From: Candidatus Solibacter sp.
GTDB lineage: Bacteria; Acidobacteriota; Terriglobia; Bryobacterales; Bryobacteraceae
Reading direction: 5' to 3'
Assembly (NCBI GenBank): GCA_013822245.1
Contig: PNKE01000017.1
Location: forward strand, 1 to 64,000
DNA: 64,000 nucleotides
The notes below the pieces were generated by a model. That model was not told the origin of the DNA, made no database searches, and was given only the letters and a program-made list of their open reading frames with translations. The position numbers and the translations under genes are program-made. The first letter of the stretch is position 1. Every line of letters begins with the position of its first letter. Shown piece after piece: positions 16,124 to 25,327 of the stretch.

Positions 16124-18559
16124 ATGTTTGCCCCGACCATCAGACGGCTGACCATTGTCACCGGCATCACGGTGCTTGGCCCGGAATTGGCCCGCTTCTC
16201 GGTGGAGAATATCGCCCAGTACCTGGCGTTCTCGATCCTGGCCGTGCTGGCCGCCTACTTCCGTGTCGGCATCCGTTACGAACAGGGCCACATCCCATTG
16301 AGCCTGCTGTTTATCCTGCTTAGCCTGATGAACATCGAGGCTCCGGCGACGCTCTGCCTGGCGGCGGTGACGGCGTTCATCGTCGAATGGGTTTCCAGGG
16401 ATGGGCCGGGCAGGATTGAACGGTCGCTGTTCGCAGGCTCGGCGATGGTTATCGCCATTGCCATGGCGCAGGTGGCCTATGTTCAGACGGTGGGCGCCGG
16501 CGGCGTCCATCTGGCGATCCGGTATGTCCTCACGGCGAGTGTGCTGTTTCTTGGGCTGACGTTTCCGGCCACCTTCGTCGAGGCCAGTGAAGAGAACCGC
16601 CGGATGGGCCCGTACTGGAAGGAACGCTACCTCTGGATGCTGCCCTATTACATCGGCCTGACGGTGATGTCAGCGCTGTTTACGGCGGCCAGCGAGGTGT
16701 TCAACGGCTGGCAGATCCCGTTCATCACCTGCCTTGCGGGCTACCTGGTTTACCGCTCCTACCGGCTGTACATGGGCAGGCTGGAGGACGGCCGTGCGCA
16801 CGCCGAGGAAGTGGCCTCTCTGCACCTGCGCACGATCGAAGCCCTGGCGCTGGCCATCGACGCCAAGGACGAGACCACCCACGACCACCTGCAGCGGGTG
16901 CAGGTCTACGCGGTTGAGATCGGCCGCGAACTGGGCCTTCCCGCCATGCAGATCGAGGCCGTGCGGGCCGCCTCGCTGCTGCACGATATCGGCAAGCTGG
17001 CCGTGCCCGAGCACATCATCTCGAAGCCTGGCCGGTTGACGGCCGAGGAGTTCGAGAAGATGAAGATCCATCCCGTGGTCGGGGCGGAGATACTGGAACG
17101 CGTTAAATTTCCTTATCCGGTTGTGCCGATGGTGCGGTCGCACCACGAGAAGTGGGACGGCTCCGGTTATCCGGACGGGCTCAAGGGCGAGGAGATCCCG
17201 ATCGGCGCGAGAATCCTCTCCGCCGTGGACTGCCTGGACGCGCTCTGCACGGACCGGCAGTACCGGCGCGCGCTGCCGCTGGACCGTGCAATCGGCGTGG
17301 TGGTGCAGGAGGCGGGCCGGAGCTTCGATCCGCGGGTGGTGGAAGTGCTCGCCCGCCGCTACCAGGAGCTTGAGCGGATGGCCAAGGCCAGCGTCTGCGA
17401 GCCGCTGAGGCTGAGCAAGGATTTGAAAGTCCCGGCCGGCGATGCCCCGGCCGCGGGACTGGTCGGCGAGGACAGCCAGACGTCGATGCCCGTGCCCGAG
17501 GGGGCCGAGTTCCTTCAAAAGATCGCCGCCGCCAGGCAGGAGGCGCAGGCGCTGTTCGAACTGGCCCAGAACCTGGGCTCCTCGCTCAGCATCGACGAGA
17601 CGCTTTCTGTCGTTTCGGTCCGGCTGCGGCGGCTCATCCCGTTCGATTCGATGGCCGTCTACATCCGCCGTGACAGCCATTTGGAGCCGCAGTTTGTCAG
17701 CGGCGACAACATGCGTCTGTTTGCGTCGCTCTCCATCCCAGTGGGCCAGGGCCTGTCGGGCTGGGTGGCGGAAAACGGAAGGCCGATCCTGAACGGAAAC
17801 CCGTCGGTGGAACCGGGCTATCTGAACGACCCGGCCAAGTTCTCCACCCTGCGCGCGGCTCTGGCCGTGCCCCTTCAGGGCGTGCAGTCCATTGTCGGCG
17901 TGCTGGCGCTCTATCGCGCCGACAGGGACGCCTTCAGCCGCGACCACCTGCGCATCCTCCAGGCCGTCAGTTCGAAGATCGCGCTGGCCGTGGAAAACGC
18001 TCTCAAATTCAAGCAGGCCGAGACCTCCGCGGTGACCGACTTCCTGACAGGGCTGCCGAACGCCAGGTCACTGTTCCTGCATCTCGACGCCGAGATCGCG
18101 CGCTGCCAGTCCCTGAACCTGCCCTTGGCGGTGCTGGTCTGCGACGTGGATAACTTCAAGCAGATCAACGACGAACTCGGCCACCTGGAAGGCAACAAAG
18201 CGCTCAAGGCCGTGGCGAGCACGCTGGTGCGGCAGTGCCGGGAGACCGACTATGCCGCCAGGATGGGCGGCGACGAGTTCGTCCTGCTGCTGCCGGGGAT
18301 GCCCAAGGATCGTATCGCGGAGCGGATTCAGCGCATGCAGAAGATGGTGCTCGACTACACCCGCGCCGAGACCGGGATGCCGCTTTCGGTCAGCATCGGG
18401 TCGTCTTCACTGCCCGAGGACGGAACCGACGCCGAATCGCTGCTGGCCACCGCCGACCGCAGCATGTACGTCTCGAAGGGCGTCAGCCAGAGGGCCGGCG
18501 CGTCGTTGCGCCAGACCGGGCTGGTCCAGCAGAGCGCGGCTGCGCGGACTGTGAACTGA
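16124..18559 (+). CDS. membrane HD-GYP / GAF / GGDEF cyclic-dinucleotide signalling protein
   Basis: 811 residues. Five to seven transmembrane segments cover about residues 30-215. The HD-GYP phosphodiesterase domain (about 232-415) has HDIGK at 287-291 and HHEKWDGSGYP at 340-350, so its metal residues are intact. A GAF domain (about 470-625) and a GGDEF domain (about 635-790) follow. GGDEF is at 715-719, with an inhibitory-site RETD (706-709) correctly five residues before it. At the position of PleD Asp344, which reads the guanine base, this protein has Asn691 (GHLEGN), while Asn682 is kept. Both synthesis and hydrolysis activities appear possible. Confidence 0.92.
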   Translation: MFAPTIRRLTIVTGITVLGPELARFSVENIAQYLAFSILAVLAAYFRVGIRYEQGHIPLSLLFILLSLMNIEAPATLCLAAVTAFIVEWVSRDGPGRIERSLFAGSAMVIAIAMAQVAYVQTVGAGGVHLAIRYVLTASVLFLGLTFPATFVEASEENRRMGPYWKERYLWMLPYYIGLTVMSALFTAASEVFNGWQIPFITCLAGYLVYRSYRLYMGRLEDGRAHAEEVASLHLRTIEALALAIDAKDETTHDHLQRVQVYAVEIGRELGLPAMQIEAVRAASLLHDIGKLAVPEHIISKPGRLTAEEFEKMKIHPVVGAEILERVKFPYPVVPMVRSHHEKWDGSGYPDGLKGEEIPIGARILSAVDCLDALCTDRQYRRALPLDRAIGVVVQEAGRSFDPRVVEVLARRYQELERMAKASVCEPLRLSKDLKVPAGDAPAAGLVGEDSQTSMPVPEGAEFLQKIAAARQEAQALFELAQNLGSSLSIDETLSVVSVRLRRLIPFDSMAVYIRRDSHLEPQFVSGDNMRLFASLSIPVGQGLSGWVAENGRPILNGNPSVEPGYLNDPAKFSTLRAALAVPLQGVQSIVGVLALYRADRDAFSRDHLRILQAVSSKIALAVENALKFKQAETSAVTDFLTGLPNARSLFLHLDAEIARCQSLNLPLAVLVCDVDNFKQINDELGHLEGNKALKAVASTLVRQCRETDYAARMGGDEFVLLLPGMPKDRIAERIQRMQKMVLDYTRAETGMPLSVSIGSSSLPEDGTDAESLLATADRSMYVSKGVSQRAGASLRQTGLVQQSAAARTVN

Positions 18560-18564
18560 GACCG

Positions 18565-19674
18565 TCAGCCCGGCGTCTTTTCGATGAGCTTTTCGACTCC
18601 CGCCAGATAGAGGGCCGGCTTGCCGTGCATCGCCGAGGTGAATACGACGGACTGGCTGTCCGGGGTGAAGACCGGCCGGCAGGCGGCGGCGTCCTGCTCG
18701 CCGTGCTCGCAAAGCGTCAGTTCCCGCATGGTCTTGCGAAGCAGCAGCAGGATGTGCGGCGACGCCTTGCTGCGGCTGGCTCCGACAAACGCCGAGGCGT
18801 CGGCGTTGGGCGCGAAACTGGCAAACTGGCTGGTCTTGGCGACAAGCGAGTCGGTTCTGGAGTCCACCTGCTGCTCGCGGATCTCAACCAGTTTCGCCGG
18901 GTCGGCCGGTTCGAACAGATAGAGGATCGCCTGGCCGCCCGCCGCCCAGTAGAACTGAAGGACGCGCCCTTCGGGCATTTCGATCCTCCTCGGCCTTGAC
19001 CCGTCCAGACCGCCGGCCCAGACCGCGCCCGAGCGCGTCCGCCAGGCCACCAGCGCCCGCCGGGGATTCGGAGCCAGTTCCTCCACCGGCTCGCCGCATT
19101 CGTGGTGCGGCAGTCTGCGGTCCTGCCCGATCCGCAGCGAATGGATCTCCGATCCGGCGCCGGAGGATTGGGCAAAAAAGACGGTCACGCGGTCGGCCGA
19201 CGGGGCCAGGGGCGCGCAGAGCGGCTTGGCCGGATCGAGTTCGGCCACCGTGGATAGCCGCGGGTTCTGGCGTTGGAGGGCGATCAGGCGCGCGCCATCG
19301 GCGGCGAGGATCCACCGGTCGTCGCTGGTCAAAGCGGCTGTCAACGGATCGAAACCGGGAGATTCGGCCAGCACGCGGCCTGCGCCGGAGCCAAATTCCA
19401 ACCAGATCAACTGCCGCCGATCGTCGCGGCGGCGGATGGCCAGGGCCGCATCGCCGCGGCGCGAAATCCCGCGGCCCGGCGAAAGCGGCAACCGGCTTTC
19501 CTCGTCCGGAGAGGTCAGCCGGGTGACGGCGAACTCGGTGGCGCGGTCGAGAAAGCGCATCTTGCCGGCCGCGGACGGCTCCGGCTTCCGGGGAGGCTGC
19601 GCGGCCAGGACGGCAGGGGCTAATGCCATGAAAACACGGCGAGTTAGCCGCGCACGGGCCGGGACAAGGGACAT
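18565..19674 (-). CDS. Tat-exported beta-propeller-like protein (PD40/WD40-type)
   Basis: About 369 residues from the ATG at 19674. The N-terminus RLTRRVFMALAPAVLAAQ fits a twin-arginine signal. The body shows repeated TolB/PD40-like strands (SDDRWILAADGARL, FTPDSQSVVFTSAMHGKPAL), suggesting a six- or seven-bladed propeller without an attached catalytic domain. The function is unknown. An upstream in-frame extension overlaps the DUF3500 gene and is not conserved in character. It lies 17 bases downstream of the DUF3500 gene on the same strand and is convergent with the HD-GYP/GGDEF gene. Confidence 0.7.
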   Translation of the reverse strand: MSLVPARARLTRRVFMALAPAVLAAQPPRKPEPSAAGKMRFLDRATEFAVTRLTSPDEESRLPLSPGRGISRRGDAALAIRRRDDRRQLIWLEFGSGAGRVLAESPGFDPLTAALTSDDRWILAADGARLIALQRQNPRLSTVAELDPAKPLCAPLAPSADRVTVFFAQSSGAGSEIHSLRIGQDRRLPHHECGEPVEELAPNPRRALVAWRTRSGAVWAGGLDGSRPRRIEMPEGRVLQFYWAAGGQAILYLFEPADPAKLVEIREQQVDSRTDSLVAKTSQFASFAPNADASAFVGASRSKASPHILLLLRKTMRELTLCEHGEQDAAACRPVFTPDSQSVVFTSAMHGKPALYLAGVEKLIEKTPG

Positions 19675-19691
19675 CGACTCCAGTCTAGCAC

Positions 19692-20759
19692 TCAGCGCGG
19701 CGCCGGCTTCGGGCCGTGGCCATGGGCCGCCGGACTGCTTTCGTAGTGCTTCTTCAGCAGGTCCTCGCCCCAATCGCCCTGGAAGTCTCTCCACACTGAA
19801 TGGACGTGGTTCGCCCCGTTCTGGGTGTTGTCATATTCGATCAGAAAAAGCGGCGACTGCACCCGGTAGTAGTGCGGGCCGCCGCGCTGCTCGACCCCGG
19901 CCCAGGCGAACCAGACCTCGCCCTTTGATTCCTTCAACCGCGACCGCCGCTGCCCGGCCAGTTCGGCCGGCAGGTTGTCGATGTACTCGGCGATGAGCGC
20001 GTCGAGCAGTTTTTTCTGCGCCGCCGTCATTTTCGACGCATGCAGACCGGACGGTTTGCCCGCAATCGCCGCCCGGCGCGAGGCCGCGGTCAGGATGTCG
20101 CTGTAAGCCTTCTGATCGACAATCGCCGCCTGCTTCTGGGCCGGCGTCATCGACTCCAGCAGCGCCCTGGCCTTGTCTTCCTCATGCGCCAGAACCCGCA
20201 GTCCCTTCAGCGGGCCGGTGCGGACTTCGGCCGGATTCGACCCGAAAAACGTCGGGTTGCCCGTCGCCTGGCCGTCGATCACGGTGAAATGCAGGCTGAC
20301 GTGGTGGCCCTCGACTCGGTAGCCCCAGACGCCCTTCTCTGAAGGTTCGCCGAAGATGCTGAAGTGGTACTTCTCGGGGTTGCGCCGCTCGCCGGAGTCG
20401 CCCTCAACCGCCCGCAGCACCTCTTCGAGGCTCATGATCGTGGTGGCTTTGATATAGCCCTGCTGGGACAGGCCGGCGCTGAGCAGCGCCGAAGCCAGGT
20501 GCTTCTGCTGCGGCGTCATCTCGCGAAGGGTGAGCCCCATCCGCGGACGTTTGAGCGAGCGTGGGAAATCGTCGCTCGGGATGTAGTGGAAAAAGCTCCG
20601 CTCCTCGCCCTCAAAGGGCAACTGCGCCTTGGCGCGCTGTTCAGGGGAAAGCGAAAGCAGGAAGTGGTTGGCGGTTTCAGCCATGCGCGGACCCGAATGT
20701 CCAGGGTGGGCGGACGTCAGGCAAGGCAGGAGGAGGAGCACGGGAACCCAGCGTGTCAT
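19692..20759 (-). CDS. exported DUF3500-family protein
   Basis: About 355 residues from the ATG at 20759. The signal peptide MTRWVPVLLLLPCLTSAHPG precedes the domain. DUF3500 hallmarks are visible: FHYIPSDDFPRSLKRPRMGL, WGYRVEGHHVSLHFTVIDG, FFGSNPAEVRTGPLKGLRVL and a C-terminal IEYDNTQNGANHVHSVWRDF. The function of the family is unknown. The C-terminus is His-rich (AAHGHGPKPAPR). It is divergent from the arsR-sulP pair, sharing a 78-base promoter region, and is followed by the Tat propeller gene. Confidence 0.88.
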   Translation of the reverse strand: MTRWVPVLLLLPCLTSAHPGHSGPRMAETANHFLLSLSPEQRAKAQLPFEGEERSFFHYIPSDDFPRSLKRPRMGLTLREMTPQQKHLASALLSAGLSQQGYIKATTIMSLEEVLRAVEGDSGERRNPEKYHFSIFGEPSEKGVWGYRVEGHHVSLHFTVIDGQATGNPTFFGSNPAEVRTGPLKGLRVLAHEEDKARALLESMTPAQKQAAIVDQKAYSDILTAASRRAAIAGKPSGLHASKMTAAQKKLLDALIAEYIDNLPAELAGQRRSRLKESKGEVWFAWAGVEQRGGPHYYRVQSPLFLIEYDNTQNGANHVHSVWRDFQGDWGEDLLKKHYESSPAAHGHGPKPAPR

Positions 20760-20805
20760 GAGGCGGATTGTACTACTCTTTCCAGTTTCAGCGCACGAGC
20801 CCATA

Positions 20806-20829
20806 AGAATATTCTGGGTTTCGAATATA
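20806..20829. promoter_or_regulatory. AT-rich palindrome upstream of the ArsR gene
   Basis: AGAATATTCT (20806-20815) is a perfect 10-bp palindrome, and its half GAATAT recurs at 20823-20828. The element lies 9-32 bases before the ArsR start codon in an otherwise GC-rich region. It is a plausible operator for the ArsR protein, and CGAATATAC may also serve as a -10 region. Confidence 0.45.
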
Positions 20830-20837
20830 CTAAAAGC

Positions 20838-21179
20838 GTGAGCAACGACATTCGAAGACTGAAGTCGGAGATCCTGCAGGCGCTGGCCCACCCCACCCGC
20901 ATCGCCATCGTCGAGGAGTTGCGCCGCGGTGAACTGACTGCCGGGGCATTGAGCGGCAAGCTGGGCTTGGACCAGGCCAACGCCAGCCAGCATCTGGCCT
21001 TGCTTCGGTCGCGCCAGATTGTGGCCTACCGCAAGGAAGGCAGCCAAGTGATCTATTCACTGAAAGATCCGGCGCTGGGCGAGGTGTTGGACGTGTTGAA
21101 ACGAATCTGCAAACGCCGGCTGGAGGAAACCATGGACCTGCTCGATGAGATTGGTGAAGGGAGGCATGCGGCCCGATGA
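20838..21179 (+). CDS. ArsR-family transcriptional regulator
   Basis: 113 residues from the GTG at 20838. An in-frame upstream extension runs antisense through the DUF3500 gene and is not real. The winged HTH comprises LQALAHPTRIAIVEELRRGE, LGLDQANASQHLALLRSRQI and VIYSLKDPA. The metal motif ELCVCDL of ArsR/SmtB is absent (ELRRGEL), and only one Cys (KRICKRR) exists, so classical metal sensing is unlikely. It overlaps the SulP gene by 4 bp (ATGA), so it is most likely that transporter's regulator. Confidence 0.88.
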   Translation: MSNDIRRLKSEILQALAHPTRIAIVEELRRGELTAGALSGKLGLDQANASQHLALLRSRQIVAYRKEGSQVIYSLKDPALGEVLDVLKRICKRRLEETMDLLDEIGEGRHAAR

Positions 21180-22903
21180 GGAGGCTGATCTGGCAGATCC
21201 CGGAGTGGAGCTGGCGCCCGAAGCTGGTTGATTGCCTGAAGACCTACCGGCGGCGCGATTTGCGGGCCGATCTGATGGCTGGGCTCACGGTGGGCATGGT
21301 GGCGCTGCCGCTGGCGATGGCGTTCGGCATCGCCTCGGGCGTGACGCCTCAGGCGGGCATCTACACGGCGATTCTGGGCGGGTTGATCGTGGCGCTGTTC
21401 GGCGGATCGAAGATCCAGGTATCGGGGCCGACCGGCGCGTTCGTGGTGATCGTTGCGGGCATCATCGCCAAGCACGGGCTGTCGGGCCTGCTGATTGTGA
21501 CGATGATGGCCGGGGTAATCCTGGTTGGGTTGGGCGTGACCGGTTTGGGCACGGCGGTGAAGCACATCCCGCGGCCTATCGTCATCGGTTTCACCAACGG
21601 CATCGCACTGCTGATCGCATCGACGCAGTTCAAGGACTTCCTGGGCCTGAAGAACGCTGAGAACCCGAGCGAGTTTTTCGAACGCATGGCCTCGGTGGCC
21701 CGCCATGTGGGCGCGACCGACCCGCTGAGCTTCGCCATCGGAGCCGCGTCACTGGCGTTGATTTTCGCCGTCCCCCGGATTGCGCCCAAGATCCCCGGCT
21801 CGATCGTGGCGCTGGCGGTGGGGACTGCTCTCACGGGAATCTTCTCGCTGCCGATCGAGACCATTGGCAGCAAGTTCGGCGGCATCCCGCAGGGCCTGCC
21901 GGTCTTCGACATTCCGGAGTTCAAGCCGTCGCTGATCCTGCCGTTGATGCCGGAGGCGCTGACCGTGGCGATCCTGGCGGCGCTCGAAAGCCTGTTGTCG
22001 GCCGTGGTGGCCGACTCGATGACCGGCGACCGGCATAACTCGAACGCCGAACTTGTCGCCCAAGGCCTGGCAAACCTGGCCACGCCGATGGTCGGCGGCA
22101 TTCCAGTGACCGGCGCTATCGCCCGCACGGCGACCAATTTCCGCAGCGGCGCGAAGACCCCGGTATCGGCCATTGTTCATTCGCTGACGCTTCTGATCGT
22201 CATCCTGGCGGCGGCGCCGCTGGCGAAGTTCATCCCACTGGCCACGCTGGCTGCGGTGCTGTTCGTTGTCGCCTACAACATGGGCGAGTGGCGTGAGATC
22301 GGGGGTATCCTGCGGCTGAGCTGGGCCGACAAGGGCGTGTGGATGATCACCTTCATCCTGACGCTGATGGCCGATTTGACAGTGGCCGTCGAAGTGGGCA
22401 TGGCGCTGGCAGCGCTGCTCTACATTCACCGGGTGTCACAGACCACCACGGTCTCCGCGGTCACGCCGGAGTATATCGAGGCGGGCAAGAAGCACACCTT
22501 GCAGGACAAACATGTTCCGCCGTATGTGACCATTCTCCGCATCCATGGGCCGTTCCTGTTTGGCACTACGGACAAGCTGGAGGAGTCTACGGCCAATCTG
22601 AAGAAGTTCGCGCCGATCGTGATTTTGCGGCTGCGCAACATGACGGCCATCGACGCCACCGGGCTGCACGCTTTGGAACGGCTGTCAGAGCGGTTGAAAA
22701 AGAGCGGGCGGCGGCTGTTGTTTTGCGGTGCGCGGGCACAGCCGGCGGAATTCCTAAAGCAGTCTGATTTCGTCGAACACATCGGCAAGGAGAACATCCT
22801 GCCGCACGTGGAAGCGGCGCTGCGGCGGGCGGCGGAGGTGGCCGAGGGGTTTTCGGGCGTGGGTGAGGAGTTCGCCGAGGACATGCGCAAGGTGCGGATG
22901 TAA
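21176..22903 (+). CDS. SulP-family inorganic anion transporter with STAS domain
   Basis: 575 residues. An N-terminal cytoplasmic piece precedes about 12-14 hydrophobic segments, with the SulP signature LPLAMAFGIASGVTPQAGIY near residue 44 and IQVSGPTGAFVVIVAG near 80. A C-terminal STAS domain (about 445-560) contains NMTAIDATGLHALERL. SulP proteins carry sulfate, bicarbonate or other anions by proton or sodium symport, and which one cannot be read here. It is co-transcribed with and coupled to the preceding ArsR gene. Its stop lies two bases from the stop of the convergent glycosyltransferase gene. Confidence 0.92.
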   Translation: MRRLIWQIPEWSWRPKLVDCLKTYRRRDLRADLMAGLTVGMVALPLAMAFGIASGVTPQAGIYTAILGGLIVALFGGSKIQVSGPTGAFVVIVAGIIAKHGLSGLLIVTMMAGVILVGLGVTGLGTAVKHIPRPIVIGFTNGIALLIASTQFKDFLGLKNAENPSEFFERMASVARHVGATDPLSFAIGAASLALIFAVPRIAPKIPGSIVALAVGTALTGIFSLPIETIGSKFGGIPQGLPVFDIPEFKPSLILPLMPEALTVAILAALESLLSAVVADSMTGDRHNSNAELVAQGLANLATPMVGGIPVTGAIARTATNFRSGAKTPVSAIVHSLTLLIVILAAAPLAKFIPLATLAAVLFVVAYNMGEWREIGGILRLSWADKGVWMITFILTLMADLTVAVEVGMALAALLYIHRVSQTTTVSAVTPEYIEAGKKHTLQDKHVPPYVTILRIHGPFLFGTTDKLEESTANLKKFAPIVILRLRNMTAIDATGLHALERLSERLKKSGRRLLFCGARAQPAEFLKQSDFVEHIGKENILPHVEAALRRAAEVAEGFSGVGEEFAEDMRKVRM

Positions 22904-22905
22904 GC

Positions 22906-25317
22906 CTAAATGGCGAAGAACCAGGTTGGCGAGTAGACCTTGGCGACCGACAGGGGCTGGACGCCTGGCCGCATCTGGTGCTGCTGCCACTTGATGCCCC
23001 ATTTTTGTTCAAAGATCTCGCGGTTGGCTTTGAACAAGGCGATGGAGCGTTCGGGATCGAGCTGGCGGAACGAGCCGCTGCCGAAGTGGTGGATGAAGCA
23101 GTCCTCTGCGGCGACGGTCTTCAGCCCGGCCTGTTTGAGCCGGATGCCGTAATCGTCGTCCTCGAACATACCCACTTCGAAACGGGTGTCGAGTTCCCCA
23201 ATCTGTTCCCAGGTCTGGCGGCGGATGGCGGCGCACAGCAGCGGCGCCATGGGGACTTCAAAGGTCTGGCCGTGGCGGGCGCGGGCGAGCGAGGCGGCGA
23301 ACTCTTCCATTTCGGCGGCGCCGGAATAGCTCACGTCGATGCGGGTCTGGTTGCCGGAGTGGTTGGTGACCGGGGCCGACATGCCCACATTGGGGTCTCT
23401 CATCAACGGCGCCAGCAGCCGGTGGACCCACCCGTGGGTGACGACGGTATCCGGGTTCAGAAAAATCAGATGCTCGCCCGTGGCCTGTTTGGCGGCGGCG
23501 TTGTTGCCGCCGGCGAAGCCGAGGTTGCTCCCCAGCGGCACGGCGCGGACCCTGGCGTCGCCGGCGGCGAAACTGGAGAGGATGTCCGGCGTGGCATCGG
23601 AGGAGCAGTTGTCGGCGTAGATCAGTTCCCAGTTCGGCCAGGCCGTGTTCTTTATGAAATAGCGGTGGAATCCGGGCAGGAACGCCTCGCTGTTGTATGT
23701 GAGCACGATGACGCTGACCAGCGGCGTCTTGCGGCGCATGGCGCTATCCATTTCCACCATGCGGTCGTTCCAGGTGTTGGCGTGGGCGAACTCGATGCGG
23801 CGGCGCGCGAGCGAGACATCGGACTCATTGAGGGCGGCGTCGATCTGGCGCACGTACTCCTCAGGGGTGCCTGCGAAATAGAGTAGATCCGGGGGCGCGT
23901 TCAACTGGGAGAGCCGGCTGGTGACGACAGGCTTGCCCTGGCTGAAGTACTCGTAGAGCTTGACGATGTTGGCGTACTCGAGCAGAGGGCTGAGCCTAAA
24001 CGGGATCAGGCACACGTCGAACCGCTTGAGGAACGAAGGCAGGTTGATGTATTTCCGCTCGCCGAGCAGGTGGACGTTGGGCAGCGCCTTGAGAGGTGCG
24101 ATGCTGGCCTTGTCCTCGACGAGCCCGATGATGATGAAGTTGTAGTTGGGGCGGCTGGCGGCCATGTGGGCGACGGCTTTGAAGTCGAACCATTCGGCGA
24201 CGGCGCCGAAATAGCCGATCACCGGACCCGTCAGCCCGCCGATCTCGCTGTTGTCAATCGCCCTTTCAAAGAACTTCACGTCGGCGGCGTTGGGGACCAG
24301 CACCGGTTCAGCTCCATGCCGCCGGGCGACGCGCCCCAGAGTCTCGGCGCTGACCGTGACCAGGTTCGCCTCGGCAAACAGCGCCTTCTCGTCGGCGCAG
24401 TTGGCGGCGCTGGGCTTGGGATCGATGGGCCACTCCTCGAAGTTGTCCATGCAGTCGTAGAGCAGGGGGTAGCCGAATCTCTCATTAAGACGGAGGGCCA
24501 GTTTCCGCCAGAACGGGAACTGGACCAGGCTCCAACACTCGGCGAGGCCCTCGCGGGCGATCATCTCCTCAAGCCCGGAGGACATGCTGTCGAGCAGGGC
24601 CGGCGTCATCTCGCCCGTGTAGAGGTTGTGGTCCGGCGAATGCAGCCGGACCTCGATGATGTTGCGGCGGATGGGGGCGAGTTCGTATGCGGCGGACGAG
24701 TCCGGACCGGGCCGCCGGGAGGGGGAGATCCAGTAAACTTTGTGTCCGTTTGCGGCGAATCGGGCCAGGATCTGCTGCGGCCGCTGAAAGCGCATGTCGA
24801 AGTCGAAGATCGGCATGCAAATGATCGAGTATTTCGCCTCCTCGACCGCTGGCGCCCCAGGACCGCGGCCACCTGATCCACCGCTTTGGTTGGCCGGCCC
24901 GGCGCCCGCGGCCAGGGCCGTCATGGCCTCGGTCGACATGAAATCCCAAAGGTTAGGGAATTTAAGCTCGTGCTCGGCGAGAGGTTCGAGGAAGAGCTTC
25001 CTCAACGCGCCCAACGGGTCTTTCGGAGCCTCCCTCACCAGATTGGTGTAGAGTTTCCTGAACAGTAGCATCAGCTTCCAGGCGCGTTGCCCGCGGTAGA
25101 TTTTCAGTTCGCGGTTCAGGAAGTTCTCGTAGTTCTTCAGCGCTTCGAGCAACTCCGCGGTCTCCTGGTTTTGGTTCGCGATCTTGTCCAATGGTCCCTG
25201 TCCCGCCCCGAAATCATCTGAGCATTGCGATTTGAGCCGAAATGAGGCGTTTCGCTGATTATCCCAACCGGCAATCGGCAAAACAAGCTCACGCCGTTTG
25301 ACCGGAAAGGGGTTCAC
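22906..25317 (-). CDS. GT4-GT2 fusion glycosyltransferase
   Basis: 803 residues if the GTG at 25317 is used. The first 42 residues look unlike the rest, and a TTG at 25191 (preceded by AGGGA) may be the true start. A short coiled coil and linker (about 50-150) come first. A GT4-like domain (about 160-520) has IFDFDMRFQRPQQILARFAA and EYANIVKLYEYFSQGKPVV. A GT2 A-fold domain (about 530-800) has VSVIVLTYNSEAFL, LIFLNPDTVV and FEVGMFEDDDYGIRL. It probably builds a surface polysaccharide or glycan. A decayed NtrC-type tail lies immediately upstream. Confidence 0.88.
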   Translation of the reverse strand: MNPFPVKRRELVLPIAGWDNQRNASFRLKSQCSDDFGAGQGPLDKIANQNQETAELLEALKNYENFLNRELKIYRGQRAWKLMLLFRKLYTNLVREAPKDPLGALRKLFLEPLAEHELKFPNLWDFMSTEAMTALAAGAGPANQSGGSGGRGPGAPAVEEAKYSIICMPIFDFDMRFQRPQQILARFAANGHKVYWISPSRRPGPDSSAAYELAPIRRNIIEVRLHSPDHNLYTGEMTPALLDSMSSGLEEMIAREGLAECWSLVQFPFWRKLALRLNERFGYPLLYDCMDNFEEWPIDPKPSAANCADEKALFAEANLVTVSAETLGRVARRHGAEPVLVPNAADVKFFERAIDNSEIGGLTGPVIGYFGAVAEWFDFKAVAHMAASRPNYNFIIIGLVEDKASIAPLKALPNVHLLGERKYINLPSFLKRFDVCLIPFRLSPLLEYANIVKLYEYFSQGKPVVTSRLSQLNAPPDLLYFAGTPEEYVRQIDAALNESDVSLARRRIEFAHANTWNDRMVEMDSAMRRKTPLVSVIVLTYNSEAFLPGFHRYFIKNTAWPNWELIYADNCSSDATPDILSSFAAGDARVRAVPLGSNLGFAGGNNAAAKQATGEHLIFLNPDTVVTHGWVHRLLAPLMRDPNVGMSAPVTNHSGNQTRIDVSYSGAAEMEEFAASLARARHGQTFEVPMAPLLCAAIRRQTWEQIGELDTRFEVGMFEDDDYGIRLKQAGLKTVAAEDCFIHHFGSGSFRQLDPERSIALFKANREIFEQKWGIKWQQHQMRPGVQPLSVAKVYSPTWFFAI

Positions 25318-25327
25318 CGGGGGGCGC

